This document shows, piece by piece, positions 1-8,297 of a stretch of 64,000 nucleotides of DNA (its first letter is position 1; each line of letters begins with the position of its first letter). Below the pieces are notes generated by a model. The model was not told the origin of the DNA. It did no database searches and saw only the letters and a program-made list of their open reading frames with translations. Location of the stretch: the NCBI GenBank assembly GCA_964354345.1, contig CAYGZL010000106.1, positions 39,176 through 103,175 on the forward strand, read 5' to 3'. The DNA comes from CAYGZL01 sp964354345 (GTDB taxonomy: Bacteria; Chloroflexota; Anaerolineae; Anaerolineales; UBA4823). The position numbers and the translations under genes are program-made.

Positions 1-150
1 GTTATCCAGTGGCTGCACCGTATCCCCTACAACCTGACCTACTGGACAAACTATCCAACTGAGGCCAATCCGAGCATCGGTTGTAACGGCGCCTTCTGGC
101 ACCACACCGGTATGCTCGTTCTCACCACCATGAAAGCGGCTCAGGCATAA
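1..150 (+). CDS. ABC transporter substrate-binding protein, C-terminal end (partial)
   Basis: The window opens inside a reading frame whose last 49 codons end at a TAA at 148-150. The fragment is rich in Trp, Tyr and Asn (WLHRIPYN, YWTNYPT) and has the look of the C-terminus of a family 5 solute-binding protein of the Dpp/Opp type. The identification rests mainly on position: it lies just upstream of two permease and two ATPase genes of that transporter class, in the usual gene order. Ligand type cannot be judged from this fragment. Confidence 0.6.
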   Translation, partial: VIQWLHRIPYNLTYWTNYPTEANPSIGCNGAFWHHTGMLVLTTMKAAQA

Positions 151-161
151 ATTTATCTATG

Positions 162-199
162 AATCGTTGCGTGGTACGTTGGCGTGCCACGCAACGATT
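162..199 (+). terminator. 13-bp perfect inverted repeat after the binding-protein gene
   Basis: Positions 162-174 (AATCGTTGCGTGG) and 187-199 are perfect reverse complements around a 12-base loop. The hairpin begins 11 bases after the stop codon of the binding protein and lies about 70 bases before the first permease. There is no T-run after it, so it may be a partial terminator or an mRNA-stabilising 3' hairpin. Such hairpins commonly keep binding-protein mRNA in excess over permease mRNA in ABC operons; that role here is inferred. Confidence 0.6.
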
Positions 200-267
200 A
201 CTCAGATCTCCAGTCCTGAGGATATCTACAATATGTTACCTGTTTCCAAGAAGGAGGATGAGCGATC

Positions 268-1269
268 ATGAGTGTTAAAAAAATCGTCTCACGCCTTTTA
301 TTCCTCGTCCTGGTGATCTGGGCTGCTTCCACGATCACCTTCTTCGTCCCGAGGATTTCGTCTAAAAATCCCGTCCGCGAACGCTTCAACCAACTGGCCA
401 TGTCCGGCGGCTTCAATCCGACCGACATGGAAGTCATAATCGCTTCTTATAACGCCAAGTTCGGGTTGGACAAGCCGTTGTATCAGCAATACTTTGACTA
501 CATCTCGGGCATAGCCAGGCTCGATCTGGGCGTATCGTTTAACAAGTATCCCAGGACGGTGATGCAATTAGTTATGGATTCTCTGCCCTGGACGATCGCG
601 TTGCTGCTGGTCACGACAGTCCTGTCTTTTGTCATCGGCAACCTGCTCGGCGCGGTAGCTGCCTGGCCCCGCTCGCCAAAATGGCTGCGCATGATTGCCA
701 CGCCGTTCGTGCTGCTGATGGGAGTGCCTCCGGTGATCATGGCAGTGTTGCTCTTGTTCTTCGTCGCCTTTCGATTAAAATTCTTACCACTGGGTAGTGC
801 TTACTCCACCGGCGTGATCCCTGACTGGTCATCAGCGGAATTCATCTGGGATGTGATTAAACACCAGATCCTGCCCGCGCTGGCGCTCATTCTGGGTACC
901 GTGGGAGGCTGGGTGCTGTCCATGCGCGGCATGGGGGTAACCATCCAGGGAGAGGATTACGTCCTCTTCGCCGAACATAAAGGCCTGGGCGGCTATGCGA
1001 TATTCAAGGACTACTACCTGCGCAATGCCCTGCTCCCACAGGTGACCGGTTTGGCGCTGGCACTGGGCACCGTGGTCACATCAGCCATTGTCGTTGAGAG
1101 CATGTTTGGTCTGCCTGGTCTCGGTACTGTGTTAAACCAGGCCATCCGAGCGAACGATTTCTTGGTTATTTACGGCGTTGTATTATTCATCACCATCGCC
1201 GTGGCTTCGCTGATGGTTTTGGTAGAATTATTCTATCCGTTGCTGGACCCTCGCATTCGCCAGGAGTAA
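268..1269 (+). CDS. ABC transporter permease, DppB/OppB type
   Basis: This 333-residue integral membrane protein is the first permease of a peptide/nickel/oligosaccharide-type ABC importer. It starts with a membrane anchor (residues 8-28), followed by a periplasmic stretch that includes the family pattern FGLDKPLYQQY, then five further hydrophobic segments. The cytoplasmic EAA-like loop near residues 225-260 (RGMGVTIQGEDYVLFAEHKGL) contacts the ATPases in this family. A strong ribosome-binding site (AAGGAGG) precedes the ATG. It lies between the binding-protein remnant and the second permease and is probably cotranscribed with both. Family assignment is secure; the substrate is not. Confidence 0.9.
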   Translation: MSVKKIVSRLLFLVLVIWAASTITFFVPRISSKNPVRERFNQLAMSGGFNPTDMEVIIASYNAKFGLDKPLYQQYFDYISGIARLDLGVSFNKYPRTVMQLVMDSLPWTIALLLVTTVLSFVIGNLLGAVAAWPRSPKWLRMIATPFVLLMGVPPVIMAVLLLFFVAFRLKFLPLGSAYSTGVIPDWSSAEFIWDVIKHQILPALALILGTVGGWVLSMRGMGVTIQGEDYVLFAEHKGLGGYAIFKDYYLRNALLPQVTGLALALGTVVTSAIVVESMFGLPGLGTVLNQAIRANDFLVIYGVVLFITIAVASLMVLVELFYPLLDPRIRQE

Positions 1270-1277
1270 AGAGGTCG

Positions 1278-2177
1278 ATGACCACCCTCGCCATTTCCCA
1301 ACCTGAAGTCATTCAGCCTGGTAGGCTTACACTATTGTTCCGTTATCTACGCCGGAATAAGAGCCTGGCAATCGGCCTGTTCTTAGTGCTTCTACTAACC
1401 GCCTTCACCGTGTATGGCATGTTAACGATTGATAAGGCCAGGGCCTATCCCCTGACCGTCCCAGCGAAAGAACCCCCCAGCGCGCAATTCCCGCTTGGCA
1501 CCGACTTTTTCGGGCGGGATTTGTATGCCGCCATGGTAGTCGGCCTGTGGCAGACGGCGCTCATCGGCGTCCTGGCCGGAGGCATAGGCACGCTGATCGG
1601 CGTGGTGCTGGGTTTCACCTCGGCTTACTTTGGTGGACCCATTGATAGCCTCATCAAAGGTGTTTGCCAGATTCTGACACCCATCCCCCCCTTCTTGATC
1701 CAGGTCATCCTTGCCGGCTCGCTCGATAAACGCATTGTCACGGTATATACCATGGCTTTTATTGTCGTGCTCCTATCGTGGATGGGACCGACCCTTGTGA
1801 TCCGCTCGCAGGTACTCTCAATGAAGGAACGGCAGTTTGTCTCTGTGGCTAAACTATCCGGCATGGGCGATCTGGGGATTATCTTTATCGAGATCATGCC
1901 CAACCTGCTACCTTTTATCGCGGCATCATTTGTAGGGTCGGTGTTCGCTGCTGTATTTGCCTCGTTTTACCTGGCAGTGATCGGCCTGGGTCCCCTGCGT
2001 GAACCGTTGCTTGGCAACACCATCTGGTCAGCGCAAACCCAGGGTGCCTTCTTCAACGGCTGGTGGTGGTGGCCTATCATGCCAGCCGTGGCGATGATTA
2101 TCATCCTCGGCTCACTCGCTCTCATCAACATGGGCCTCGACGAGTTAGCCAACCCGCGTGTCCGCCGGACAGAATAA
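1278..2177 (+). CDS. ABC transporter permease, DppC/OppC type
   Basis: This 299-residue partner permease begins 8 bases after the first one and has an AGAGG ribosome-binding site. An N-terminal anchor helix (about residues 30-50) is followed by the family pattern PLGTDFFGRDLYAAMVVG (about 72-90) and five membrane segments. The coupling loop (about 178-205, with SMKERQFVSVAKLSGMG) is the EAA-type ATPase docking site. OppC proteins pair with OppB proteins to form the translocation channel, and gene order and spacing here match that arrangement. No unusual residues were noticed. Confidence 0.9.
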   Translation: MTTLAISQPEVIQPGRLTLLFRYLRRNKSLAIGLFLVLLLTAFTVYGMLTIDKARAYPLTVPAKEPPSAQFPLGTDFFGRDLYAAMVVGLWQTALIGVLAGGIGTLIGVVLGFTSAYFGGPIDSLIKGVCQILTPIPPFLIQVILAGSLDKRIVTVYTMAFIVVLLSWMGPTLVIRSQVLSMKERQFVSVAKLSGMGDLGIIFIEIMPNLLPFIAASFVGSVFAAVFASFYLAVIGLGPLREPLLGNTIWSAQTQGAFFNGWWWWPIMPAVAMIIILGSLALINMGLDELANPRVRRTE

Positions 2178-2192
2178 GATCTCACCCCCGAC

Positions 2193-2215
2193 CCCTCTTT
2201 ATGGTATGGAGAGGG
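2193..2215 (+). other. Small inverted repeat between permease and ATPase genes
   Basis: CCCTCT (2193-2198) can pair with AGAGGG (2210-2215) in the 51-base gap before the first ATPase. The context (CACCCCCGACCCCTC before, GGTGGAG after) resembles dispersed CCCCTC/GAGGGG repeats seen in many genomes. It may tune expression of the ATPase genes; no function is demonstrated. Confidence 0.3.
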
Positions 2216-2228
2216 TGGAGAATCAAGC

Positions 2229-3194
2229 ATGGATCCAGTTCTTCAGATAACGAATTTGCAGGTCTCTTATTACACCGATGCCGGCCGCGCCACGGCGCTG
2301 GCTGGAGCCACCATATCGTTAAACGCAGTTGAAAAGCTTGGTTTGGTGGGCGAGTCCGGCTCAGGTAAAAGCACCATGGCGTTGGCAATGATGCGCATGA
2401 TCAAACCGCCAGGTCGTGTCGAAGGCGGGCAGGTGATTATCGACGGCACCGATATTCGTACGCTTTCCGATGAGGCGATGCTTAAAGCCCGTTTGAGTAA
2501 GATTGCTTACATCCCACAGGGCGCCATGAACTCGTTAAATCCGGTTATGCGTATTGGCGCCCAAATGATCGATGCATTGAAGGCACATGGGATAAAGGAA
2601 TCGAAAAAAGCGCTGCAAGAACGGTGTATGATAGCGCTCGAATCAGTAGATCTCAAGCGGGGTGTCTTCCGAATGTACGCTCATGAATTGAGTGGCGGCA
2701 TGAAACAGCGTGTTTGTATCGCCATTAGCATTTTACTTAAGCCAAAAGTCATCATCTGTGACGAACCAACCAGCGCTCTGGATGTCGTGACCCAGCGCCA
2801 GGTGATGGAGACGATTGATCGCGTGCAGAAAGAAATCGGTGCAGCGGTGATTCTGATCGGGCATGACATGGGTTTGATGGCACAATTTGTCGATAAAGTG
2901 GCTGTCTTATATGCCGGGCGTCTGATGGAAGTGAGTACAGTACGAGATATGTTCACCGATCCAAAACATCCCTATGCCAAAGCTTTGATCAACAGTTTAC
3001 CCGACCTGGAAAATAAGGGTATCTTTAAAGGCATTCCAGGGATTGCACCCTCGATCTTGCGGCTGCCGAGTGGATGTCCATTCCATCCCCGCTGTATGCA
3101 AGTGATGGAGGTATGCGAGTCGAAAATCCCGGAGCTTATAACGTTAGCCGATGGGCGCTCAGTAGCATGCCATCTCTTTTCTGAAAAGGCATAA
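2229..3194 (+). CDS. ABC transporter ATP-binding protein, DppD/OppD type
   Basis: This 321-residue cytoplasmic ATPase energises the upstream permease pair. It shows a Walker A motif (GESGSGKST, about residues 39-47), the ABC signature LSGGMKQR (about 155-162), Walker B with VIICDEPTSALD (about 174-185) and the switch His in LIGHD. The C-terminus carries the oligopeptide-transporter extension with spaced cysteines (GCPFHPRC, then C and ACHLF), typical of OppD/DppD. It is followed after 2 bases by the second ATPase, so the two are almost certainly translated from one mRNA. Confidence 0.92.
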   Translation: MDPVLQITNLQVSYYTDAGRATALAGATISLNAVEKLGLVGESGSGKSTMALAMMRMIKPPGRVEGGQVIIDGTDIRTLSDEAMLKARLSKIAYIPQGAMNSLNPVMRIGAQMIDALKAHGIKESKKALQERCMIALESVDLKRGVFRMYAHELSGGMKQRVCIAISILLKPKVIICDEPTSALDVVTQRQVMETIDRVQKEIGAAVILIGHDMGLMAQFVDKVAVLYAGRLMEVSTVRDMFTDPKHPYAKALINSLPDLENKGIFKGIPGIAPSILRLPSGCPFHPRCMQVMEVCESKIPELITLADGRSVACHLFSEKA

Positions 3195-3196
3195 TT

Positions 3197-4207
3197 ATGG
3201 CAGTATTATTGGAACTTAGAAACGTAACCAAGATTTATACCCGCGGTCTACTTTCGAAAACCTCGACAACCGCACTGGAGAATGCTTCTTTAAAGTTGGA
3301 TGATCAACAGCCCACCATTGTTACAGTGGCTGGCGAAAGCGGCAGCGGTAAAACGACGCTGGCGATGTTACTACTTGGCTTTATCACGCCCAGTTCAGGT
3401 CAGATATTATATAAAGGTCAGGATATCAGTCAATTAAGAGGCAGTGAGAGGATAACCTTCCGGCGCGAGGTTCAGGCTGTGTTCCAGGATCCATTTGCGG
3501 TTTTCAATCCATTTTACACGGTAGATCACTTGTTAACTGTGCCGATTAACCTTTTTAAATTAGCGAAATCGAAAACGGAAGCACGCGATAGAATGGACGA
3601 AGCGCTAACGGCAGTTGGTTTACGCCCGGAAGATGTGCTGGGACGCTATCCGCATCAGATTTCGGGAGGGCAACGCCAACGGATTAATGTGGCGCGTGCC
3701 CTGGTGCTCAGGCCAAAGTTGCTGGTGGCGGATGAGCCGGTATCGATGGTAGACGCTTCACTGCGCGCAAGCATCCTGGAGACCCTGGTTGGTCTGCAGA
3801 AGAATTTCGGTGTCTCGATTATCTACATCACGCATGACTTAACCACCGCCTACCACATTGCCAGGTCGATTATTGTGCTTTATCGCGGGGCGGTAATGGA
3901 AGCCGGGAATGTCGATTCCGTGATCAAGGAACCGAAACATCCCTACACGCGACTTCTGGTAGATTCGATCCCGTGGCCAAATATCAACCGGCGCTGGGGT
4001 GGAACCGAAATCAAAGCCAAGGAATCAGAATTATCCGAGGGCAGCGCGGGTTGTAAATTCTACTCGCGCTGTCCATTTGCGTTCTGGCCATGCAAGGACG
4101 CGCCGCCGCTCTTTCGCCTGGATGAGTATCACGCGACGGCCTGCTATCTGTTCGAGCAGAACCCGCGCATCGAATCAGAGCAGTTATCGGAATTACTACC
4201 TGTCTAA
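3197..4207 (+). CDS. ABC transporter ATP-binding protein, DppF/OppF type
   Basis: This 336-residue second ATPase of the importer has Walker A (GESGSGKTT, about residues 48-56), the signature ISGGQRQR (about 154-161), Walker B LLVADEPVSMVD and the switch His in ITHD. It ends with the OppF-type cysteine-containing extension (CKFYSRCPFAFWPC). It probably forms a heterodimer with the upstream OppD-like protein. Its last four bases overlap the end of the convergent gene on the minus strand, so no separate terminator fits between them. Confidence 0.92.
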   Translation: MAVLLELRNVTKIYTRGLLSKTSTTALENASLKLDDQQPTIVTVAGESGSGKTTLAMLLLGFITPSSGQILYKGQDISQLRGSERITFRREVQAVFQDPFAVFNPFYTVDHLLTVPINLFKLAKSKTEARDRMDEALTAVGLRPEDVLGRYPHQISGGQRQRINVARALVLRPKLLVADEPVSMVDASLRASILETLVGLQKNFGVSIIYITHDLTTAYHIARSIIVLYRGAVMEAGNVDSVIKEPKHPYTRLLVDSIPWPNINRRWGGTEIKAKESELSEGSAGCKFYSRCPFAFWPCKDAPPLFRLDEYHATACYLFEQNPRIESEQLSELLPV

Positions 4208-6792
4208 ATAAAATTCAAACGCAGTAGATACTCACCATAACGGATGTCCATCTGATTGGCGGGCAGTTCAGCCGAGCAATATGGATTATCGATGTGTTTA
4301 AACCCGGTTATTGGTTGTTCGATTTCATTAACCATCAAGGGTCCTTCCCAGCCGAACGCCAGGGTCTCGCTGTGTAGACCCACCATTTGAACTGCCAGGT
4401 CCTGGAAGTTCAAGGGCATCCTTGTTACCCTGTCCTGGAAATCCTTGAAATCCCCGTCAATCGCTCTTCGGCCCATCTGGCAAACCCACACATTTTTATG
4501 CCCATACGAGCGGAGTTCGCGATAACCATCCGGACCGCGTCTGTTTAGCTCAAAGCCCCTGGCAGAGGTTAACGCCAGGTAGCCATTGTCTTTCCGAGCA
4601 AAAGCCCATCCTTCCGAGAAGGCATGTTCGTCGAAAGCATAAATGGGAAAGTAAGCATGGGTAAAACCCATCCAGTCTTGTTCGGGGAAGTTGTACACTG
4701 CGATCAGCATTTCTTTCCACTGAGCCACCCTGGGCAGTACCGCATTTCCCCGCCAGAATCCCGGGTAGTGCGCCTCACTCTCACTCATACAGGCGGGATG
4801 GTTGGTGAACACAACTGCGTCTGATCCCATAGTCGCCTGCCAGATGTGCTCATGGCTACCCCGGCTTCCGGGATGGTAATCCTGAGCGGAACTGAGCATG
4901 TAATCGGGGGTCTTATAAGTAACCCTATTTATCTCGCTTTCACCTGGTACGGTAACCCCACTACCATGTGTGATGATCCTATTCCGTTCATTACACCACA
5001 TTTCTTCCGGCAATTTGGTGGCAATTTCCGTAAAGAAGGCCGGGAACTCATAATTGGAACAGGCCAGGCCGACGGTTCCCAGAATGTGGTGGTTAAAAAC
5101 CCCCATCCCCCATAATAATCGGCAGATCCCTGAGGTTGCCTCGAGTTGGGCGCTCTTGATCATTGAGGCGTGCGTGCGTCCATGACTGGCACCGAAAGCT
5201 CCCTTAAAGGAATTGACGGCCAGCGTAAAAATCATTTTATCTAACAGCACTGAGGCCATATCGCAGATGGCAGCTTTGAGGAGCAATAATTCCGATTCAG
5301 CCAGGCTGGCGAGATAGGATAGAGCCAAAATGACTTGTTCATAATAATAATTTGAATCCCAATCCGTGAATCCGTTGCTGGCGCGTTGACGCATCCAATC
5401 CAGGGCAAGTTGCCCACCTCGATTAAAGTGCCATAAACCGGTCTGTTGGGAATTCGAGAAAATCCGGTCAAGATAAAGCTGTCCAGCCAGGATTTCGCAG
5501 GTATGGATCAGGATGGTGTGACTCTCCCCACTAAAATCCAGGGTATCGCTGGTAGAGAACACCGGCAGCTTATACTCGAACTTAAGGATGCAGTCTTCGA
5601 TGGGTTGATTCAAGTTGTCTGGAAATGAAGGATTGTTCTGGTAGCGATGCATGATCCCCAGCAATCCAACCAGCAGGATGTCACTGTCGTTGATGCGCTG
5701 GTTAACCTGTTCCACCGCTACTAGAATTCGGTCAGGTTTCAACTCAGACCACCTGTTCAATTCCATCTTTGCTATCTCTGCGAAGAGGTCAGTTTCGAAT
5801 TTGGTCGCATCTTCCAAAGCCTCCAGCCGGCGTTGTGTTATGTCTTTATAGGGAGCAATGGAATAAGCATTATCCAGAACATGAATCGGTAATTTGCGTG
5901 TGTACCGTAAATTATGCTCAAAAAATTCCTTTAGCGGTGCCATCAATGTAACAAAGTAGGGTCTTTCCAAGAGTCTGAAATTATGCCCCACATCTACCGG
6001 TTTGGTTGCGTCGGTCCTCCAGGTTCCATCTACATACACGAGATTGCGCGAATCCATGATTTTATAATCATAGGTAACTTCCCTTTGTAAATCCTCCGCC
6101 CAACGCAGGTTGAAGTGAGCTCCCCGATGGTTGACTACTTCTTCCAGATATGCATTCTCGAACATCAGCTCAAGCGCTTGATGGCGCAAAGGGTAGCGCG
6201 CGTTCGTGGGTACACAAATCGATATTTCTATATCGGTTTCATTAGCAGGTAAATCAACAATTTGAAAAGCCATTACATTTTCACATTCGCGGACCGCGAC
6301 CTGGTTAAAACGCACCAGCAAATTATTTTCTTGTTTCAGCGAGGCCGGGATGCGAATGCTAAACAAATCTGGAGAAAATTTTTCCTGGTGATGAATGTGA
6401 TTCCCGTTTAGCCAAATATCTGCCGGACCACGGGTTGTTAGCACCATCGTGACCGGTATTGCATAACTGGATTTGATCACCGTATATGCCCAGGTTTGCA
6501 GGTGCTGCCAATTTGGGTAGGAATTTGAAACATCGACAAAATGATCCTCGTGGCAGCGGATGTAATTCCAGGTTAATTTCTCACCATTGATCTCTGATAT
6601 GCCTTGATCGACAGGCGGTTCAGATAAGGCAACTCCCTCTCGGTAGAATTGATGAGCGATCTGGAGTTTATAGGTAATTTCATCATCCTTTGTACGATCC
6701 GGGCTCAATATGGGTGTGGATTGTGGGCCAGCAACTAGCCAGTTATGGATGTAGCCATTGTTAAGCGGATAGACAAGATAATTACTACTCAT
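4204..6792 (-). CDS. Large uncharacterised protein, possibly glycan-processing
   Basis: I do not recognise a named family for this 862-residue protein. The first 220 residues look like beta-sandwich material (for example a GPADIWLNGNHIHHQ patch typical of jelly-roll accessory domains of glycosidases). A helix-rich central part (about 320-620) with repeated aromatic and Leu positions could form an alpha/alpha toroid, and the last 200 residues are again strand-rich with many Trp, Tyr and His. This order recalls some polysaccharide lyases and heparinase-like proteins, but I see no diagnostic catalytic motif. There is no signal peptide, so it would act in the cytoplasm on imported material. It converges on the ABC importer and its start has an AGGAG at about 12 bases. 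Confidence 0.55.
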   Translation of the reverse strand: MSSNYLVYPLNNGYIHNWLVAGPQSTPILSPDRTKDDEITYKLQIAHQFYREGVALSEPPVDQGISEINGEKLTWNYIRCHEDHFVDVSNSYPNWQHLQTWAYTVIKSSYAIPVTMVLTTRGPADIWLNGNHIHHQEKFSPDLFSIRIPASLKQENNLLVRFNQVAVRECENVMAFQIVDLPANETDIEISICVPTNARYPLRHQALELMFENAYLEEVVNHRGAHFNLRWAEDLQREVTYDYKIMDSRNLVYVDGTWRTDATKPVDVGHNFRLLERPYFVTLMAPLKEFFEHNLRYTRKLPIHVLDNAYSIAPYKDITQRRLEALEDATKFETDLFAEIAKMELNRWSELKPDRILVAVEQVNQRINDSDILLVGLLGIMHRYQNNPSFPDNLNQPIEDCILKFEYKLPVFSTSDTLDFSGESHTILIHTCEILAGQLYLDRIFSNSQQTGLWHFNRGGQLALDWMRQRASNGFTDWDSNYYYEQVILALSYLASLAESELLLLKAAICDMASVLLDKMIFTLAVNSFKGAFGASHGRTHASMIKSAQLEATSGICRLLWGMGVFNHHILGTVGLACSNYEFPAFFTEIATKLPEEMWCNERNRIITHGSGVTVPGESEINRVTYKTPDYMLSSAQDYHPGSRGSHEHIWQATMGSDAVVFTNHPACMSESEAHYPGFWRGNAVLPRVAQWKEMLIAVYNFPEQDWMGFTHAYFPIYAFDEHAFSEGWAFARKDNGYLALTSARGFELNRRGPDGYRELRSYGHKNVWVCQMGRRAIDGDFKDFQDRVTRMPLNFQDLAVQMVGLHSETLAFGWEGPLMVNEIEQPITGFKHIDNPYCSAELPANQMDIRYGEYLLRLNFI

Positions 6793-7100
6793 AAAACTTT
6801 ACTACTCCTGGATTGATGGGATATCAATTTCTGAGTTCAATGGCTCAGATTGGTTTCAGCGAATTGGTAGTCAGGGAAAGGCTTAGGGACAACACGCAGG
6901 TATTATAGCCTATTCTTTCCCCGATTAATTTGATTAAGAGGTTGGTATTCAGGTGTAGATTATAAAGGCGTTTTATGTTGTGATCTGTAAGCTATTGAAA
7001 GTTTTGTTGATCCGATTTGAGTTGTTGTGGTAAGATCATCAGAGGTTGGGGATCGAAAATCACCTGGTAAACGGAAATTATAAAAAAAGTCGGAGGATGA
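6793..7100. promoter_or_regulatory. Divergent intergenic region with a weak promoter-like site
   Basis: This 308-base AT-rich stretch separates the minus-strand large protein from the plus-strand export operon, so promoters for both should lie here. A weak sigma70-like pair is visible on the plus strand: TTGATC (7007-7012) and TAAGAT (7031-7036), spaced 18 bases. A GGAGG ribosome-binding site sits at 7092-7096. No RNA gene or clear operator was recognised. Confidence 0.35.
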
Positions 7101-8294
7101 ATGTACCAAAAGAGGAAACTAATATCGGTACAAATGGTGATCTTTGCTCTATTGATTTCCGCTTGTGGAGTATCTGGGGGAGGTATTGCCACACCGACGC
7201 CCTTGCCTCCAATTATCAGTTACGAGAAAGCGCTCTTTTCAGTGGAACGCGGTTCGATCGTATCTGAGAAATATGCCGGGGGTGAAGTCGTCCCTTCTAA
7301 GCAGAATGAACTTTATTTCCGTGCTTCTGGCTATGTCACTCGTATTATATTCAAACTTGGCGACACGGTCAAAAAAGGCGAGTTGATTGCTGAGATGCAG
7401 GTGGATGACCTGGTAAACCAGGTGGAACAAGCGCGCATTGATCTGGAAGTTGCGCAGGCGAAGTTAATCGCCAGTCAAACTCAAGCACGCTATGGTATTC
7501 AGCGCGCCGAGACCCAGGTCAAGATTTGGGAGGATCGTGTAGCTCTGGCGCGCATGGACATCGAACGGGCCGTTGGCGCGGATGCTCAGGCGCGAGCGAA
7601 GTATGAATTAGATATCACTGAACAAAACCTGACGCTGGCGCGCATAGATCTCCAGCAAACGAGTGAATCAGCTAACCCTTACGAGGAACAAGCGGTCGAA
7701 CGTACTCTGCTGGCTGTACAGCGGCTTGAGTCCCTGGTGAGTGAACGGCAGATCTTCGCGCCCTATGATTGCATAATCTTGAGAAGCATGATTCGCCCCG
7801 GGAATAATGCTGAGGCGTTTAATGTTCTCTTCGTTGTCGGAGATCCTACCACCCTGGTAATCCGTACACAGTATGAATATTCTTTACGAGAAAAATTGAG
7901 GAAAGACATGGAAGTTAATCTGACCTTCTCGGTGGAAGATACTGAAACACACCTGGTGCAATATCTACCCAACTTCCTACCAATCACACCGAAGGAGGGT
8001 CAGACAGGGACGGCAGCAGGTGAGTATTTATACTTCACGGCTCCACAAGATATCCCCCAAGATCAACTTGAGGTGGGCCAAAGCGTTAATTTAACCATCG
8101 TGTTAGGGCGCAAAGAGAATGTGCTGCTCTTGCCTCCCGCGGCTATTCGGAATTACCGGGGATTAAATTTCGTTATCGTACAGGAAGGCGACCGTAAGCG
8201 GCGGGTTGAAATTTTTAAGGTTGGTCTGGAATCACCGGAACGTTGGGAGATCGAAGCAGATTTGAAAGAAGGCGATCAGGTACTAGGGCCTTAG
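7101..8294 (+). CDS. MacA/HlyD-like periplasmic adaptor lipoprotein
   Basis: This 397-residue protein is a membrane-fusion/adaptor subunit for an exporter. The N-terminus is a lipoprotein signal with the lipobox LISAC (Cys about residue 22). It is followed by a lipoyl/biotinyl-like half (YVTRIIFKLGDTVKKGELIAEM is split around residues 75-97), a coiled-coil hairpin (about 100-215, rich in Ala, Gln and Arg), a second lipoyl half (FAPYDCIILRSMIRPG) and a beta-barrel/membrane-proximal domain. In the MacAB family this subunit links the permease to the extracytoplasmic side. It heads an operon with an FtsX-type permease 3 bases downstream and two ATPases. In a monoderm-like cell it would be anchored to the outer face of the membrane. 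Confidence 0.85.
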   Translation: MYQKRKLISVQMVIFALLISACGVSGGGIATPTPLPPIISYEKALFSVERGSIVSEKYAGGEVVPSKQNELYFRASGYVTRIIFKLGDTVKKGELIAEMQVDDLVNQVEQARIDLEVAQAKLIASQTQARYGIQRAETQVKIWEDRVALARMDIERAVGADAQARAKYELDITEQNLTLARIDLQQTSESANPYEEQAVERTLLAVQRLESLVSERQIFAPYDCIILRSMIRPGNNAEAFNVLFVVGDPTTLVIRTQYEYSLREKLRKDMEVNLTFSVEDTETHLVQYLPNFLPITPKEGQTGTAAGEYLYFTAPQDIPQDQLEVGQSVNLTIVLGRKENVLLLPPAAIRNYRGLNFVIVQEGDRKRRVEIFKVGLESPERWEIEADLKEGDQVLGP

Positions 8295-8297
8295 GCT

